DNA from: Streptomyces sp. P3
GTDB lineage: Bacteria > Actinomycetota > Actinomycetes > Streptomycetales > Streptomycetaceae
Assembly: GCF_003032475.1 (NCBI RefSeq)
Contig: NZ_CP028369.1
Span: 3,100,001-3,164,000 of the forward strand
Length of the DNA: 64,000 nt
Direction of reading: 5' to 3'
Shown: one piece after another, positions 25,620 through 32,471 of the stretch
How positions within the stretch are numbered: position 1 is the first letter of the stretch
How the letters are laid out: each line of letters begins with the position of its first letter
Position numbers and translations under genes: made by a program
The notes under the pieces: model-generated
Databases searched by the model: none
What the model was told of the DNA's origin: nothing
Seen by the model: the letters and a program-made list of their open reading frames with translations, nothing else

Positions 25620-25820
25620 ATGAGCACAACCCTTGAATACCTGCCTATCTGGCAGGTACGAGACCTCTCTTTCGCAGCCAAGATGACTTGGCTTGCCTTC
25701 CATGCCGGAATCCCGGTGCCTGATACGGCATGGCGCGACTACCTATCCAAGATGGGTCAGCCGTACGTACCCAAGGAAGCCTGCCTAGCTGAGCTAGAGG
25801 TTTCCGGATGGTTGGCGTAA
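25620..25820 (+). CDS. Small element-encoded protein, possible winged-helix fold
   Basis: 66 residues starting MSTTLEYLPIWQVRDLSFAA, with CCGGAG before the ATG. The layout (KMTWLAFHAG, then SKMGQPYVPKEACLAELEVS and a terminal GWL) recalls the helix-helix-'aLexxGWL' pattern of replication-type winged helices, but it stops where the wing would begin. First gene of the 25.6-26.95 kb array. Function unknown. Confidence 0.65.
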   Translation: MSTTLEYLPIWQVRDLSFAAKMTWLAFHAGIPVPDTAWRDYLSKMGQPYVPKEACLAELEVSGWLA

Positions 25821-25831
25821 GGGGTGCAGAG

Positions 25832-26020
25832 ATGACCCCGAAAGCCTACGCCGTACTCAGCCTCATGCAATGGCACCGCGAACGAGGAGAAACCGCCTCC
25901 GTGGACGTCCTGGCAGAGGCAACGCGTATGACGTTCCCGGAGCTGGGACAGTGCCTCAGAGAGGTAAGCAAGCACGTTACAGAGACCCTATGGCCGGACG
26001 GCCCAAGAACAGCAGCATAG
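25832..26020 (+). CDS. Small helical protein of unknown function
   Basis: 62 residues from ATG 25832 (MTPKAYAVLSLMQWHRERGE), set by AAGGGG nine bases upstream. An ATG at 25808 would overlap the previous gene. The helix-turn-helix-like order (SVDVLAEATRM, FPELGQCLREVSKHV) suggests a compact DNA-binding fold. It starts 11 bp after the preceding stop, so it is in the same operon. Confidence 0.6.
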   Translation: MTPKAYAVLSLMQWHRERGETASVDVLAEATRMTFPELGQCLREVSKHVTETLWPDGPRTAA

Positions 26021-26033
26021 AAGAAAGGAAGCG

Positions 26034-26288
26034 ATGGACGAGACAGACGTAATCGAGCTGAGACGAGAGGCCAGGGTAAATGCCAGAGCGAACATGCTTT
26101 GGCTGTACCTGAACTCACTTCCCGTAGAAGAGGAACTGAGATTTTCGCAACCCCAGCTTTGTGAAGCTCTAGGTCTGGGCACAGACGGTCGGAGTCTCAG
26201 AGAGGCTGTGACAGCACTGGAAGACAGAGGAAATCTCGTTGTGGACCGTACGCACAAGCCACACCGATACACAATCAATCCACACTGA
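26034..26288 (+). CDS. Small winged-helix protein
   Basis: 84 residues. FSQPQLCEALGLGTDGRSLR is followed by EAVTALEDRGNLVVDRTH: two helices, a recognition helix and a 'LEDRGNLVV' wing, the usual pattern of winged-helix replication or regulatory proteins. It starts behind AAGGAAG, 13 bp after the previous gene. DNA binding is inferred from the pattern; partner unknown. Confidence 0.65.
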   Translation: MDETDVIELRREARVNARANMLWLYLNSLPVEEELRFSQPQLCEALGLGTDGRSLREAVTALEDRGNLVVDRTHKPHRYTINPH

Positions 26289-26303
26289 ACTAGGAGAAGA
26301 AAT

Positions 26304-26708
26304 ATGACCAACAACGCATTCAGTTTCGGAGCCACGGAAACCGACTTTTGGGCTCGACAGATGGACCCGAAGTATCAGGCGCAGCGCGCGGCAGAGAAGG
26401 AAGCCAAGGATGCCGAACAGAGAAGAATGATTCAGGCTTACCAGGCAGAGCAGCAGCGTCAAGCTGTCATGTCCTCTGCCGGACCAGCCATTTTGGATCT
26501 GATCCAGGGATACCTAAACAGAAACACGCCTGCCGTTGCTCGCAACGTAGAGGCTGACTTTGTGGAGCGTCTACCGGGCACTACTCCCGCTGACTTCCGT
26601 ACGGCACTTGAGTATTTGAAGCAGGCCGGAAGTGTGCATGAGCTTGTCTCAAGTACTCAAGGTTTCATGGGGGAAAAGACCACGCACCTGTACCCACTGG
26701 GGGACTAA
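26304..26708 (+). CDS. Coiled-coil plus helical-domain protein of unknown function
   Basis: 134 residues, behind AGGAG. Residues 25-55 are a charged, Gln-rich coiled coil (QRAAEKEAKDAEQRRMIQAY). The C-terminal part (FVERLPGTTPADFRTALEYL, KQAGSVHEL) again has a winged-helix-like cadence. The stop overlaps the start of the next gene (TAATG), showing translational coupling. Confidence 0.65.
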   Translation: MTNNAFSFGATETDFWARQMDPKYQAQRAAEKEAKDAEQRRMIQAYQAEQQRQAVMSSAGPAILDLIQGYLNRNTPAVARNVEADFVERLPGTTPADFRTALEYLKQAGSVHELVSSTQGFMGEKTTHLYPLGD

Positions 26709-26953
26709 TGGCAGAACCAGACTTCCCAGTCATCGCATTCTTCACTTACCTGCGTGATCTCGGGGAGCCGTATCCAAGGGAATCATTCGAGAGGGAGTGG
26801 CCGGGCATCGACTACGACACAACCCATAGTGAGGCTCTGGAGAAACTGAGGGATGCGGAACTGTCCATCGAACCAGGACAAGCTTTCACTTACGACATGC
26901 CTAGGGGAGTTCTGTTTACTCAGAGAAGCGCGAGAATCATTCGGATTGATTAA
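26708..26953 (+). CDS. Small acidic protein of unknown function
   Basis: 81 residues, coupled to the preceding gene through a TAATG overlap. Motifs: FPVIAFFTYLRDLGEPYPRE, then HSEALEKLRDAELSIEPG and a C-terminal beta-rich stretch. Net acidic. Last gene of the first array, followed by a 20-bp terminator. Confidence 0.65.
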   Translation: MAEPDFPVIAFFTYLRDLGEPYPRESFEREWPGIDYDTTHSEALEKLRDAELSIEPGQAFTYDMPRGVLFTQRSARIIRID

Positions 26954-26960
26954 GGCGAAT

Positions 26961-27017
26961 ACAGAAGAACCCTCAAATCCTAGGAAGGGGGATACCTGGA
27001 TTTGAGGGTTCTTCTGT
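26961..27017. terminator. Long perfect terminator hairpin
   Basis: 20-bp perfect arms at 26961-26980 and 26998-27017 (ACAGAAGAACCCTCAAATCC on the left), with a short secondary stem in the loop. It ends the 25.6-26.95 kb operon. The A-rich left end also gives a T-rich exit for rightward transcription. Confidence 0.85.
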
Positions 27018-27191
27018 GCGTTGAACATCAAGCGCTGAGAAGTGCCGGAAACATAGACAGTCGGTACGGTTTCATGCGTCGAATAATGGACCGAGTAGCG
27101 AGCAATTCACTAAGAACTAGGATACATCAATCGAGTTCTTTGATGAAACTCACGGGGAGTTCTTGCCGGAAACCGAAATGAACCTTACTTC

Positions 27192-27200
27192 TGGGATAAT
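27192..27200 (+). promoter_or_regulatory. Putative -10 element TGGGATAAT (second copy)
   Basis: Same nonamer as at 25555-25563, 45 bp before the ATG of the 109-residue gene and behind about 150 bp of A/T-rich, gene-free DNA. Confidence 0.45.
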
Positions 27201-27244
27201 AGTCTCAGGAGCAGCAACGACCAATCAAGGAGAAATTAAGGAGC

Positions 27245-27574
27245 ATGATTCAGAACACGAAGATTCTCTACAGAAATGACTTGAGCCTAGGCGCGCGAGT
27301 TACTTACTACCTGATTCAGGATGAGGACACCATGCGCTATGAGCGAGCGCACAACCACGGCGACGGAGGAAATCCGCTAGAGCCATTGATTCTCACCAAT
27401 GAGGAGTTGGCCAAGAGAGTTGGTAAGTCTCTGTACTCCGTAAGGAACTACCTAGACGAACTCAAGGCGGCTGGTCTCATCAAGACTTCGATTCGCAATG
27501 CCGGTACTCACTTTAGGTTCGCCCAAGGATTCAATCCCGAGAATGACGCGTACTGGAATGAGCTTTGGGCATAA
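27245..27574 (+). CDS. Winged-helix protein, replication-initiator-like
   Basis: 109 residues with AGGAG upstream. It has the layout of HTH_36-type replication proteins: LSLGARVTYYLIQDED, then ILTNEELAKRVGKSLYSVRN and YLDELKAAGLIKTS with the wing NAGTHFRFAQ. It consists of that domain alone. It may be a copy-control or regulatory paralogue of the initiator-like protein encoded 140 bp downstream. It has its own promoter candidate and terminator. Confidence 0.7.
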   Translation: MIQNTKILYRNDLSLGARVTYYLIQDEDTMRYERAHNHGDGGNPLEPLILTNEELAKRVGKSLYSVRNYLDELKAAGLIKTSIRNAGTHFRFAQGFNPENDAYWNELWA

Positions 27575-27577
27575 GAA

Positions 27578-27610
27578 AACCCCCACAGGAGGATACGGCC
27601 TGTGAGGGTT
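27578..27610. terminator. Terminator after the 109-residue gene
   Basis: AACCC-C-CACAGG (27578-27589) pairs with CCTGTG-A-GGGTT (27599-27610), with one internal mismatch and a 9-base loop. Confidence 0.6.
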
Positions 27611-27632
27611 CCCTGGAAGGAGGACAGAAGAG

Positions 27633-27791
27633 ATGAGCGCGCCAAACCTTATCGAAAACCTCTGTACCGATCCAAACCATGCAAGTACTAGAACCTACGT
27701 AAAGGATATCAGCTATGCCAGGCAGACCCGATTTCACAGACCGCAAGATCCATGTATTGGAGAACCCGACGGTCAGATACAAGGAAGGTGA
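27633..27791 (+). CDS. Possible 52-residue protein overlapping the initiator-like gene
   Basis: ATG 27633 follows GGAGG at 9-base spacing, a better ribosome site than that of the next gene. The frame (MSAPNLIENLCTDPNHASTR...) runs 77 bases into the 350-residue gene in another phase. It may be a leader used for translational coupling or a real small protein. No homology recognised. Confidence 0.4.
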   Translation: MSAPNLIENLCTDPNHASTRTYVKDISYARQTRFHRPQDPCIGEPDGQIQGR

Positions 27792-28767
27792 GTTCGAGAC
27801 GTACGCAAAGGCACTACGCCAGGCAATCAAGAGAGGTGAAATCTCCCACCAGGCAGGATGGCTATGGCTAACCATCTCAGAGCTAGCAGGAGACGACAGA
27901 GAGGCTTACTCGGGCCAGGAGTACCTAGCCAATGAACTCAATACCTCTGTGCCCTCTATTAAGCGTTGGACCAAGGAACTAGAAGAGACAGGGTGGCTGG
28001 TCAAGCAGAACCGTACGGCTACCTCTAACAAGTACTGGACTGCCATTCCTGCTGAGGCTAACGCGCTTCACCAGGACTACACACCACGCCTAACTACGGT
28101 TGGCCAGGAGTTGAGCACCCGCAAGCGTTCCACCAGAGCTAAGAGCACTCCTGCCGAGACTCATAAGCTCACTGGTGATCCTATGGAGAATGAGCCTATG
28201 GACAGCGTTCATAAGCTCATGGATGAGCCTATGCATAAGCTCACTGGTGATCCTATCGATAAGCTCACCAGCGATCCTCTAACAAGACAGAGCATTAAAG
28301 AGACAGAGCATAACCATACAGAACTAGCAAGTTACCAGAGAGTAACTAAATGCCTAGAGGATAACCAGCGATCTCCTCTGGTAGAGACTAAGTCTCCTCT
28401 GGTCATCCCTGGTGAAGTACCTATGGAAGAAATCGGTATCTCTCCTCTGGTAGACGATAGTCGCGTCTCCGACGCTCCTGTCTCTCCCTCTGGTGAGACT
28501 AAGAAGTCTCGTGCTTCCTTTGTTGTGAAGAAGAGTGCAGCTCCTTCGAAGAAGACAGGTACTTCCCACGTACCCGCGCCCTCTCTGGGCGCTACACGTC
28601 CTTACCAGGGCGCTCCACAGCTTTCCAGAACGGAACAGCACCATCTGAACATTCGTCTACAGGGACAGCAGAATATTAAGGCTGCACGCCTAAAGGAAGA
28701 GGAGACCGCCAGACGTAAGGCTGAGTTCGCGGCTTACGTGAGCGCAGAGACCATGGAAGGAGTCTGA
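27715..28767 (+). CDS. Replication-initiator-like protein with internal iterons
   Basis: 350 residues. Residues 1-115 form a winged-helix domain: HQAGWLWLTISELAGDDREA, then YLANELNTSVPSIKRWTKEL and ETGWLVKQNRTATSNKYW. This matches the helix-turn-helix domain seen in phage and plasmid initiators. Residues 140-260 are hydrophilic and contain 8-residue repeats (HKLTGDPM, HKLMDEPM, HKLTGDPI, DKLTSDPL) encoded by 24-bp tandem DNA repeats. The C-terminus is basic (about 270-350). The arrangement is like phage lambda O, whose gene contains the origin iterons (known comparison). Function as initiator is inferred. Confidence 0.7.
   Translation: MPGRPDFTDRKIHVLENPTVRYKEGEFETYAKALRQAIKRGEISHQAGWLWLTISELAGDDREAYSGQEYLANELNTSVPSIKRWTKELEETGWLVKQNRTATSNKYWTAIPAEANALHQDYTPRLTTVGQELSTRKRSTRAKSTPAETHKLTGDPMENEPMDSVHKLMDEPMHKLTGDPIDKLTSDPLTRQSIKETEHNHTELASYQRVTKCLEDNQRSPLVETKSPLVIPGEVPMEEIGISPLVDDSRVSDAPVSPSGETKKSRASFVVKKSAAPSKKTGTSHVPAPSLGATRPYQGAPQLSRTEQHHLNIRLQGQQNIKAARLKEEETARRKAEFAAYVSAETMEGV
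28161..28280 (+). repeat. 24-bp iteron-like tandem repeats inside the initiator-like gene
   Basis: Units begin at 28161, 28209, 28233 and 28257, with one degenerate 24-bp unit at 28185. Consensus CATAAGCTCACTGGTGATCC. The phase is exactly 24 bp. An A/T-rich stretch (about 28281-28350) follows, then a second cluster of TCTCCTCTGGT repeats (about 28372-28495). Confidence 0.85.
28371..28495 (+). repeat. TCTCCTCTGGT repeat cluster
   Basis: TCTCCTCTGG occurs at about 28372, 28393 and 28441, and a TCTCCCTCTGGTGAGACT variant ends the cluster near 28499. The encoded repeat is SPLV. It may be a second set of protein-binding sites in a putative origin, or simply a repetitive linker. Confidence 0.6.
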
Positions 28768-28769
28768 GT

Positions 28770-29306
28770 ATGACCAAGACATGTAAGAACTGTCAGGAGA
28801 AAAAGCCACTCGACAGATTCACCACGGACGGCAGAACCAGGGATGGACTCCGTAAGGTCTGTGAGGATTGCCGTACGGCTGTGCGCCCCTCTGGTGCCTC
28901 TGTACTGGCTCCCGTAGAGCCAGAGACCAGGGAGCGGCAGAACGGCTCTCAGACAGCCACTGAGACCCGTAGAAAGGCTCTGGCCGACTACGAGAACACC
29001 TTTGCCGACATCGTGAAGGGGTTGGACACCCTGGACACTCTGAATGCCCCTTGGCCATTCGACGACTACTCAATGACAGAGGAGCAGCTAGGCGCAGCAG
29101 ACGGAATTCTGATTGCCCTATTGCGTGGAGACCTATACGGCTCCCACTACCTGATGGGTCAGGTTTGCAAGACTGCCGAGGATGCGGCCCGTCTCCTTTC
29201 TCACTTGACTGAGATTCTGATTGAGTTCGGTGTTGAAGATAAGGAAAAGCTCATTCGGGTGACACAGAACGTAATCAATAGCAGGGTAACCCGAGAAGCA
29301 GCATAG
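28770..29306 (+). CDS. Zinc-ribbon protein following the initiator-like gene
   Basis: 178 residues. The N-terminal metal site is Cys5-x2-Cys8 ... Cys31-x2-Cys34 (KTCKNCQEKKPLDRF, LRKVCEDCR), a small zinc ribbon common in actinophage proteins. The remaining 140 residues are helical and acidic (LADYENTFADIVKGLDTLDT). It starts two bases after the initiator-like stop, so it is in the same operon. By position it could be a helicase loader or replication accessory factor; this is only inference. Confidence 0.65.
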   Translation: MTKTCKNCQEKKPLDRFTTDGRTRDGLRKVCEDCRTAVRPSGASVLAPVEPETRERQNGSQTATETRRKALADYENTFADIVKGLDTLDTLNAPWPFDDYSMTEEQLGAADGILIALLRGDLYGSHYLMGQVCKTAEDAARLLSHLTEILIEFGVEDKEKLIRVTQNVINSRVTREAA

Positions 29307-29319
29307 TCGGAAACAGGGA

Positions 29320-29348
29320 AAGTCCAGGGATATGCATTCCCTGGACTT
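29320..29348. terminator. Terminator of the initiator operon
   Basis: AAGTCCAGGGA (29320-29330) and TCCCTGGACTT (29338-29348) are perfect 11-bp arms with a 7-base loop, followed by CTCTATTG. Confidence 0.75.
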
Positions 29349-29577
29349 CTCTATTGAATAGTGAATGGGGATCGCCGGCGTGGTACGCAATTCTCATTCT
29401 TTCGCAATTGAGCAAGGCTACTGAATTACTAATTCCATGACTATCCGGCTGTGGTGCCTGGTTTTCTGGGTAGTTCCGTAGGTATCTCGCTTTAGATGAG
29501 TTACTGCTCTTGATGAGAGTTCCGAGTTCCAGGGCAAAATTTCCGAGAACCCGGATTCCCTCACTACTCCTGTGGAG

Positions 29578-29823
29578 TTACTTGTTTTCCGGGTAGTGCA
29601 TGCTCATTACCCGATAGGTCTTCACAACCATCTTAGGCATCTTGTACAGCGATAGAATCAAACACTTCGCTCCTGACTGGTTGGTTGCAGGCTCGATAGC
29701 CAAGACTTCAACGGTCTTTCCGTTCTGCAACTTCAGGTAATCGCCTGCCTTCAACTTCTTTGCTGGCTTACGTGGTGGATTTTTAATGTCGTTCCCCTCC
29801 TCTCCTTGACTTCCCTTCATCAT
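29578..29823 (-). CDS. Small basic protein with an SH3/KOW-like core
   Basis: 81 residues from ATG 29823 (start uncertain; the frame opens at GTG 29871). PRKPAKKLKAGDYLKLQNG and TVEVLAIEPATNQSGAKCLI suggest a small beta-barrel behind a Lys-rich N-terminus. Leftward, opposite to the preceding array. Function not recognised. Confidence 0.55.
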   Translation of the reverse strand: MMKGSQGEEGNDIKNPPRKPAKKLKAGDYLKLQNGKTVEVLAIEPATNQSGAKCLILSLYKMPKMVVKTYRVMSMHYPENK

Positions 29824-29922
29824 CTCACCGACCACTGACAAACAGACATGGGCGATTCCGCTTACGGGCACAGAAGAGCGCCCGACTCCGACAGGGGAAC
29901 CGAGCGCTTATCTGTGGGTCGC

Positions 29923-30288
29923 CTACTGTGCTCCCAGCACCTTCACCTCACACGTTCGTACCGTTGCGTCTCCGGGACGACGACCGATGACCTTGAAGGT
30001 GAGGGACTTTCCAGGCTGGATTGCATCTGTGGTCGTCTGCCCCATGTCCACCTGTCTCCCCTCCCCGTTGAACCAGTAGAGCTGAATCACGTAGGCCGTG
30101 ACGTCCGGGAAGTCATTGGTTGCCTTGAGTTCCATAGTGGTTCCCTGGTCAGTGCCACAGTGAGTGACCTTTACCGGCTCATCCGATTCACCGCTCTTTT
30201 CGTCCGTGCTCCCGCATCCCGCTATGGCGACGCTGGTAAACAGAGCGATTCCCACCAGGTGGGTAAGCGTCCTCTTCTCGTTCCTCAT
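29923..30288 (-). CDS. Secreted lipoprotein of unknown function
   Basis: 121 residues. It has a lipoprotein signal peptide: basic MRNEKR start, a hydrophobic core, and the lipobox VAIAGC with Cys25. The mature part is an Ig-like beta domain (TAYVIQLYWFNGEGRQVDMG) with two further cysteines. ATG 30288 follows GGAAGA. A surface lipoprotein on a mobile element could give surface or superinfection exclusion, but nothing here proves it. Confidence 0.75.
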   Translation of the reverse strand: MRNEKRTLTHLVGIALFTSVAIAGCGSTDEKSGESDEPVKVTHCGTDQGTTMELKATNDFPDVTAYVIQLYWFNGEGRQVDMGQTTTDAIQPGKSLTFKVIGRRPGDATVRTCEVKVLGAQ

Positions 30289-30334
30289 GTTCTCTTCCGA
30301 TCCTGGGGCTGTGTACAGCCGTCTGCTGACGTAA

Positions 30335-30367
30335 GAGAGCCCCCGGCGGGGGAATCCGGGGACTCTC
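30335..30367 (-). terminator. Terminator of the DUF6415 operon
   Basis: GAGAG-C-CCCCGG (30335-30346) pairs with CCGGGG-A-CTCTC (30356-30367) with one mismatch. It lies just past the stop of the leftward two-gene operon. Confidence 0.55.
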
Positions 30368-30392
30368 GGTCTTATGGCCCTCTCAGGGGCTC

Positions 30393-30623
30393 TCAGGAGT
30401 CCTTACGCCACTCGGCATCAGGTGACGTCAGCTTGGCCACCAGGACACGAGCCAGAATGCGAATGGGAGCCTCATCCGGCTGCACCAGGTGAGCGTGTTC
30501 ACGGTGCGCCCATACCGTCCAACCGGGGCCGGAATTGCCGTGTTCGTAGGCGACGGGTACCGCGTCCTCTGGCTCTGTGATCAGTCCATCGCAGTACCGG
30601 CAGACGTGAAGGGTCTGAGTCAC
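30393..30623 (-). CDS. Small protein with a Cys-x2-Cys motif
   Basis: 76 residues from GTG 30623 (VTQTLHVCRYCDGLITEPED), set by GGGGG seven bases upstream and by a GTGA overlap with the stop of the DUF6415 gene. HVCRYC and two later His residues may bind metal. Codon use is G/C-rich, like host genes. Function unknown. Confidence 0.65.
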   Translation of the reverse strand: MTQTLHVCRYCDGLITEPEDAVPVAYEHGNSGPGWTVWAHREHAHLVQPDEAPIRILARVLVAKLTSPDAEWRKDS

Positions 30624-31003
30624 GAATGACCCCCGAGATTCACGTAGTGGTCGGCAAGGGCTCTGACAGACCGTGCGAGCCTCTGAGCGTGCGCTACGCC
30701 TGCCGGAAGCGTCCCGTTGGAGGGTTCCAGCCTCAGCCGCATACGGGCCTCTCCAATACACGCCAGAGCGCATGCGCGCGGTACGTCATCCTTGGGGAGC
30801 TTTCCGGCCGCTGTCTCTACGTCAGGGATGGCCACCATGATCATTCCCCGGAGTAGGAGAGTCAGGGTCTCGACCTCTTCCAGAGACGGGAGTTCGGCAT
30901 CCTCCGAGAGCAGACGTGCGGCCGTCTCGCGCATCGCCTCCACATCGATGGGGATGTGTTCAGGCTTGCTCTCGGTGCCACTGTCGGCGGTACGGTGCGC
31001 CAT
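30620..31003 (-). CDS. DUF6415 family protein
   Basis: 127 residues. The family pattern is clear: MRETAARLLSEDAELPSLEE, then VETLTLLLRGMIMVAIPDVE, DDVPRACALACIGEARMRL and AQRLARSVRALADHY. These small proteins are common in Streptomyces, often next to XRE regulators. Their role is unknown despite the database label 'natural product biosynthesis'. ATG 31003 follows GGAG. It is divergent from the XRE gene across a 145-bp operator-like region. Confidence 0.8.
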   Translation of the reverse strand: MAHRTADSGTESKPEHIPIDVEAMRETAARLLSEDAELPSLEEVETLTLLLRGMIMVAIPDVETAAGKLPKDDVPRACALACIGEARMRLRLEPSNGTLPAGVAHAQRLARSVRALADHYVNLGGHS

Positions 31004-31097
31004 GTCGGCTCCTGTAGTCGGCCCACCCGATCACCCTGCATGTGGTCGGGTGGTTTTGCGTCTGTCCACACAACCGATGCGCCGATGCCATAGGGCA

Positions 31098-31136
31098 GTT
31101 GACCAGCGTTGACTACGATGGACGTCAACAGTCAAC
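31098..31136. promoter_or_regulatory. Operator-like GTTGAC/GTCAAC cluster
   Basis: Two GTTGAC copies (31098-31103, 31108-31113) face two GTCAAC copies (31124-31129, 31131-31136) in the space between the divergent DUF6415 and XRE genes. This layout fits a binding site for the XRE regulator. Confidence 0.6.
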
Positions 31137-31148
31137 GGGAGCTGCACC

Positions 31149-32300
31149 ATGATCGACTTTGGGTCTGAGGTACGGACGGCACTCAAGGCACAGGGGAAGA
31201 GCCTCAGAGGTGCAGCCAGGGAATTGCACTATGACGTTGCCTATCTGAGTCGCGTACTCAATGGGAAACAGGCTCCCTCAGCCGAGTTGACCCAAGCCGT
31301 TAACGAATACCTCGGTCTGTCCCTGACTGTGGAAGACAGCGGCTCTCATGACGATGAGATGGATGCATGGGAGTTGGCTCGACGCGTACAGGCAAGCGAC
31401 GTAGGAAACGCCACCCTTGAGCGGCTAGAGCGTGCCTTTGATGGTCTGGCTATGGCATACCCGAAAGCCAAGCCGGAAGACCTCTTGCGCCACGTACGTA
31501 AGCACACTGCTTATGTGGGGAAGTTGCTCGACAGCAAGAAGACCCTTTCCGAGCACCGACGCTTGTTGGTCATCGGGGGATGGATGTCCCTCTTGGGCGC
31601 GACAGTCCATATCGACCTGATGCAAGACGATGCGGCTACGGCTCGATTGGAGACGGCCGCAACGCTCGCAAGGGAAGCCGGGCATCCTGAGATTGAGGCA
31701 TGGTGCTACGAGACTGAGGCTTGGAGACTCCTCACCGATGGGGATTACGTCCAAGCCGTTGACCTCTCCCGAGCCGCACAGGAGATAGCTCCCGCTGGTT
31801 CCTCTGGGCTCATTCAGGCGACCGCACAAGAGGGAAGAGCACACGCACGGCTAGGGAACGGCGCAGAGACGTATTCGGCTATCGAGCGGGTACAGGCTCT
31901 CTCTGCTGCTATCGGCGCTCCCGATACGCCAGAGCACCACTACCGCTACGACCCTGCAAAGGCTCTGTCCTACACGGCTACAACGCTTGCATGGCTTGGG
32001 GATGCGGCAGCAGAGCCGTACGCCAGGGAAGTAATCAAGAGACTGAGTCCCGGTGAGGATGTAAGCCAATGGCCACGACGTGTGGCTTCCGCGAATATCG
32101 ACCTAGCCCTAGTACTCCTCAAAGAAGACCGGCTAGACGAAGCGTGCGACTCGGCACAGAAAGCCATTCTGTCCGGCCGTGTGGTCCCCTCCAATCACTG
32201 GCGCGCCCTGGAAGTCGTCAAGGCTGTTGAGGCTCGACAGCTACCGGAGAGCGCAGACCTGCGAGAGGCATACCAGGGGCTCAAGGCCATTGAGCCGTAG
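31149..32300 (+). CDS. XRE-family regulator with TPR-like C-terminal domain
   Basis: 383 residues. The N-terminal helix-turn-helix (LRGAARELHYDVAYLSRVLN, GKQAPSAEL) is of the Cro/C1 type. The remaining ~310 residues are helical repeats (AATLAREAGHPEIEAWCYET, ALSYTATTLAWLGDAAAEPY) like the TPR sensory domains of Streptomyces and Gram-positive quorum regulators. GGGAGC precedes ATG 31149. It probably controls the divergent operon and element maintenance. G/C content is intermediate. Confidence 0.85.
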   Translation: MIDFGSEVRTALKAQGKSLRGAARELHYDVAYLSRVLNGKQAPSAELTQAVNEYLGLSLTVEDSGSHDDEMDAWELARRVQASDVGNATLERLERAFDGLAMAYPKAKPEDLLRHVRKHTAYVGKLLDSKKTLSEHRRLLVIGGWMSLLGATVHIDLMQDDAATARLETAATLAREAGHPEIEAWCYETEAWRLLTDGDYVQAVDLSRAAQEIAPAGSSGLIQATAQEGRAHARLGNGAETYSAIERVQALSAAIGAPDTPEHHYRYDPAKALSYTATTLAWLGDAAAEPYAREVIKRLSPGEDVSQWPRRVASANIDLALVLLKEDRLDEACDSAQKAILSGRVVPSNHWRALEVVKAVEARQLPESADLREAYQGLKAIEP

Positions 32301-32418
32301 GGCTACTGCCCAAACCTCTGGAAGCCCTACGCACTCGAAAGACCGGGGTAGCCCGGTCGGAGAGTCGAACGTTGAAGGTAGGGGGTCGTTTTTCCCGAAC
32401 AACTCGACAGAAAAGCAC

Positions 32419-32458
32419 AGAGCCCAGGTTTCCCCTCTGCGGGAGTTACCTGGGCTCT
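32419..32458. terminator. Bidirectional terminator between the XRE and integrase genes
   Basis: AGAGCCCAGGT (32419-32429) and ACCTGGGCTCT (32448-32458) are perfect 11-bp arms between two convergent genes. Confidence 0.75.
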
Positions 32459-32471
32459 TGTGTGTCTTGGG

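Noticed and set aside
28161..28495. CRISPR array
   Set aside because: The repeats are contiguous, in frame within a coding sequence, and lack unique spacers.
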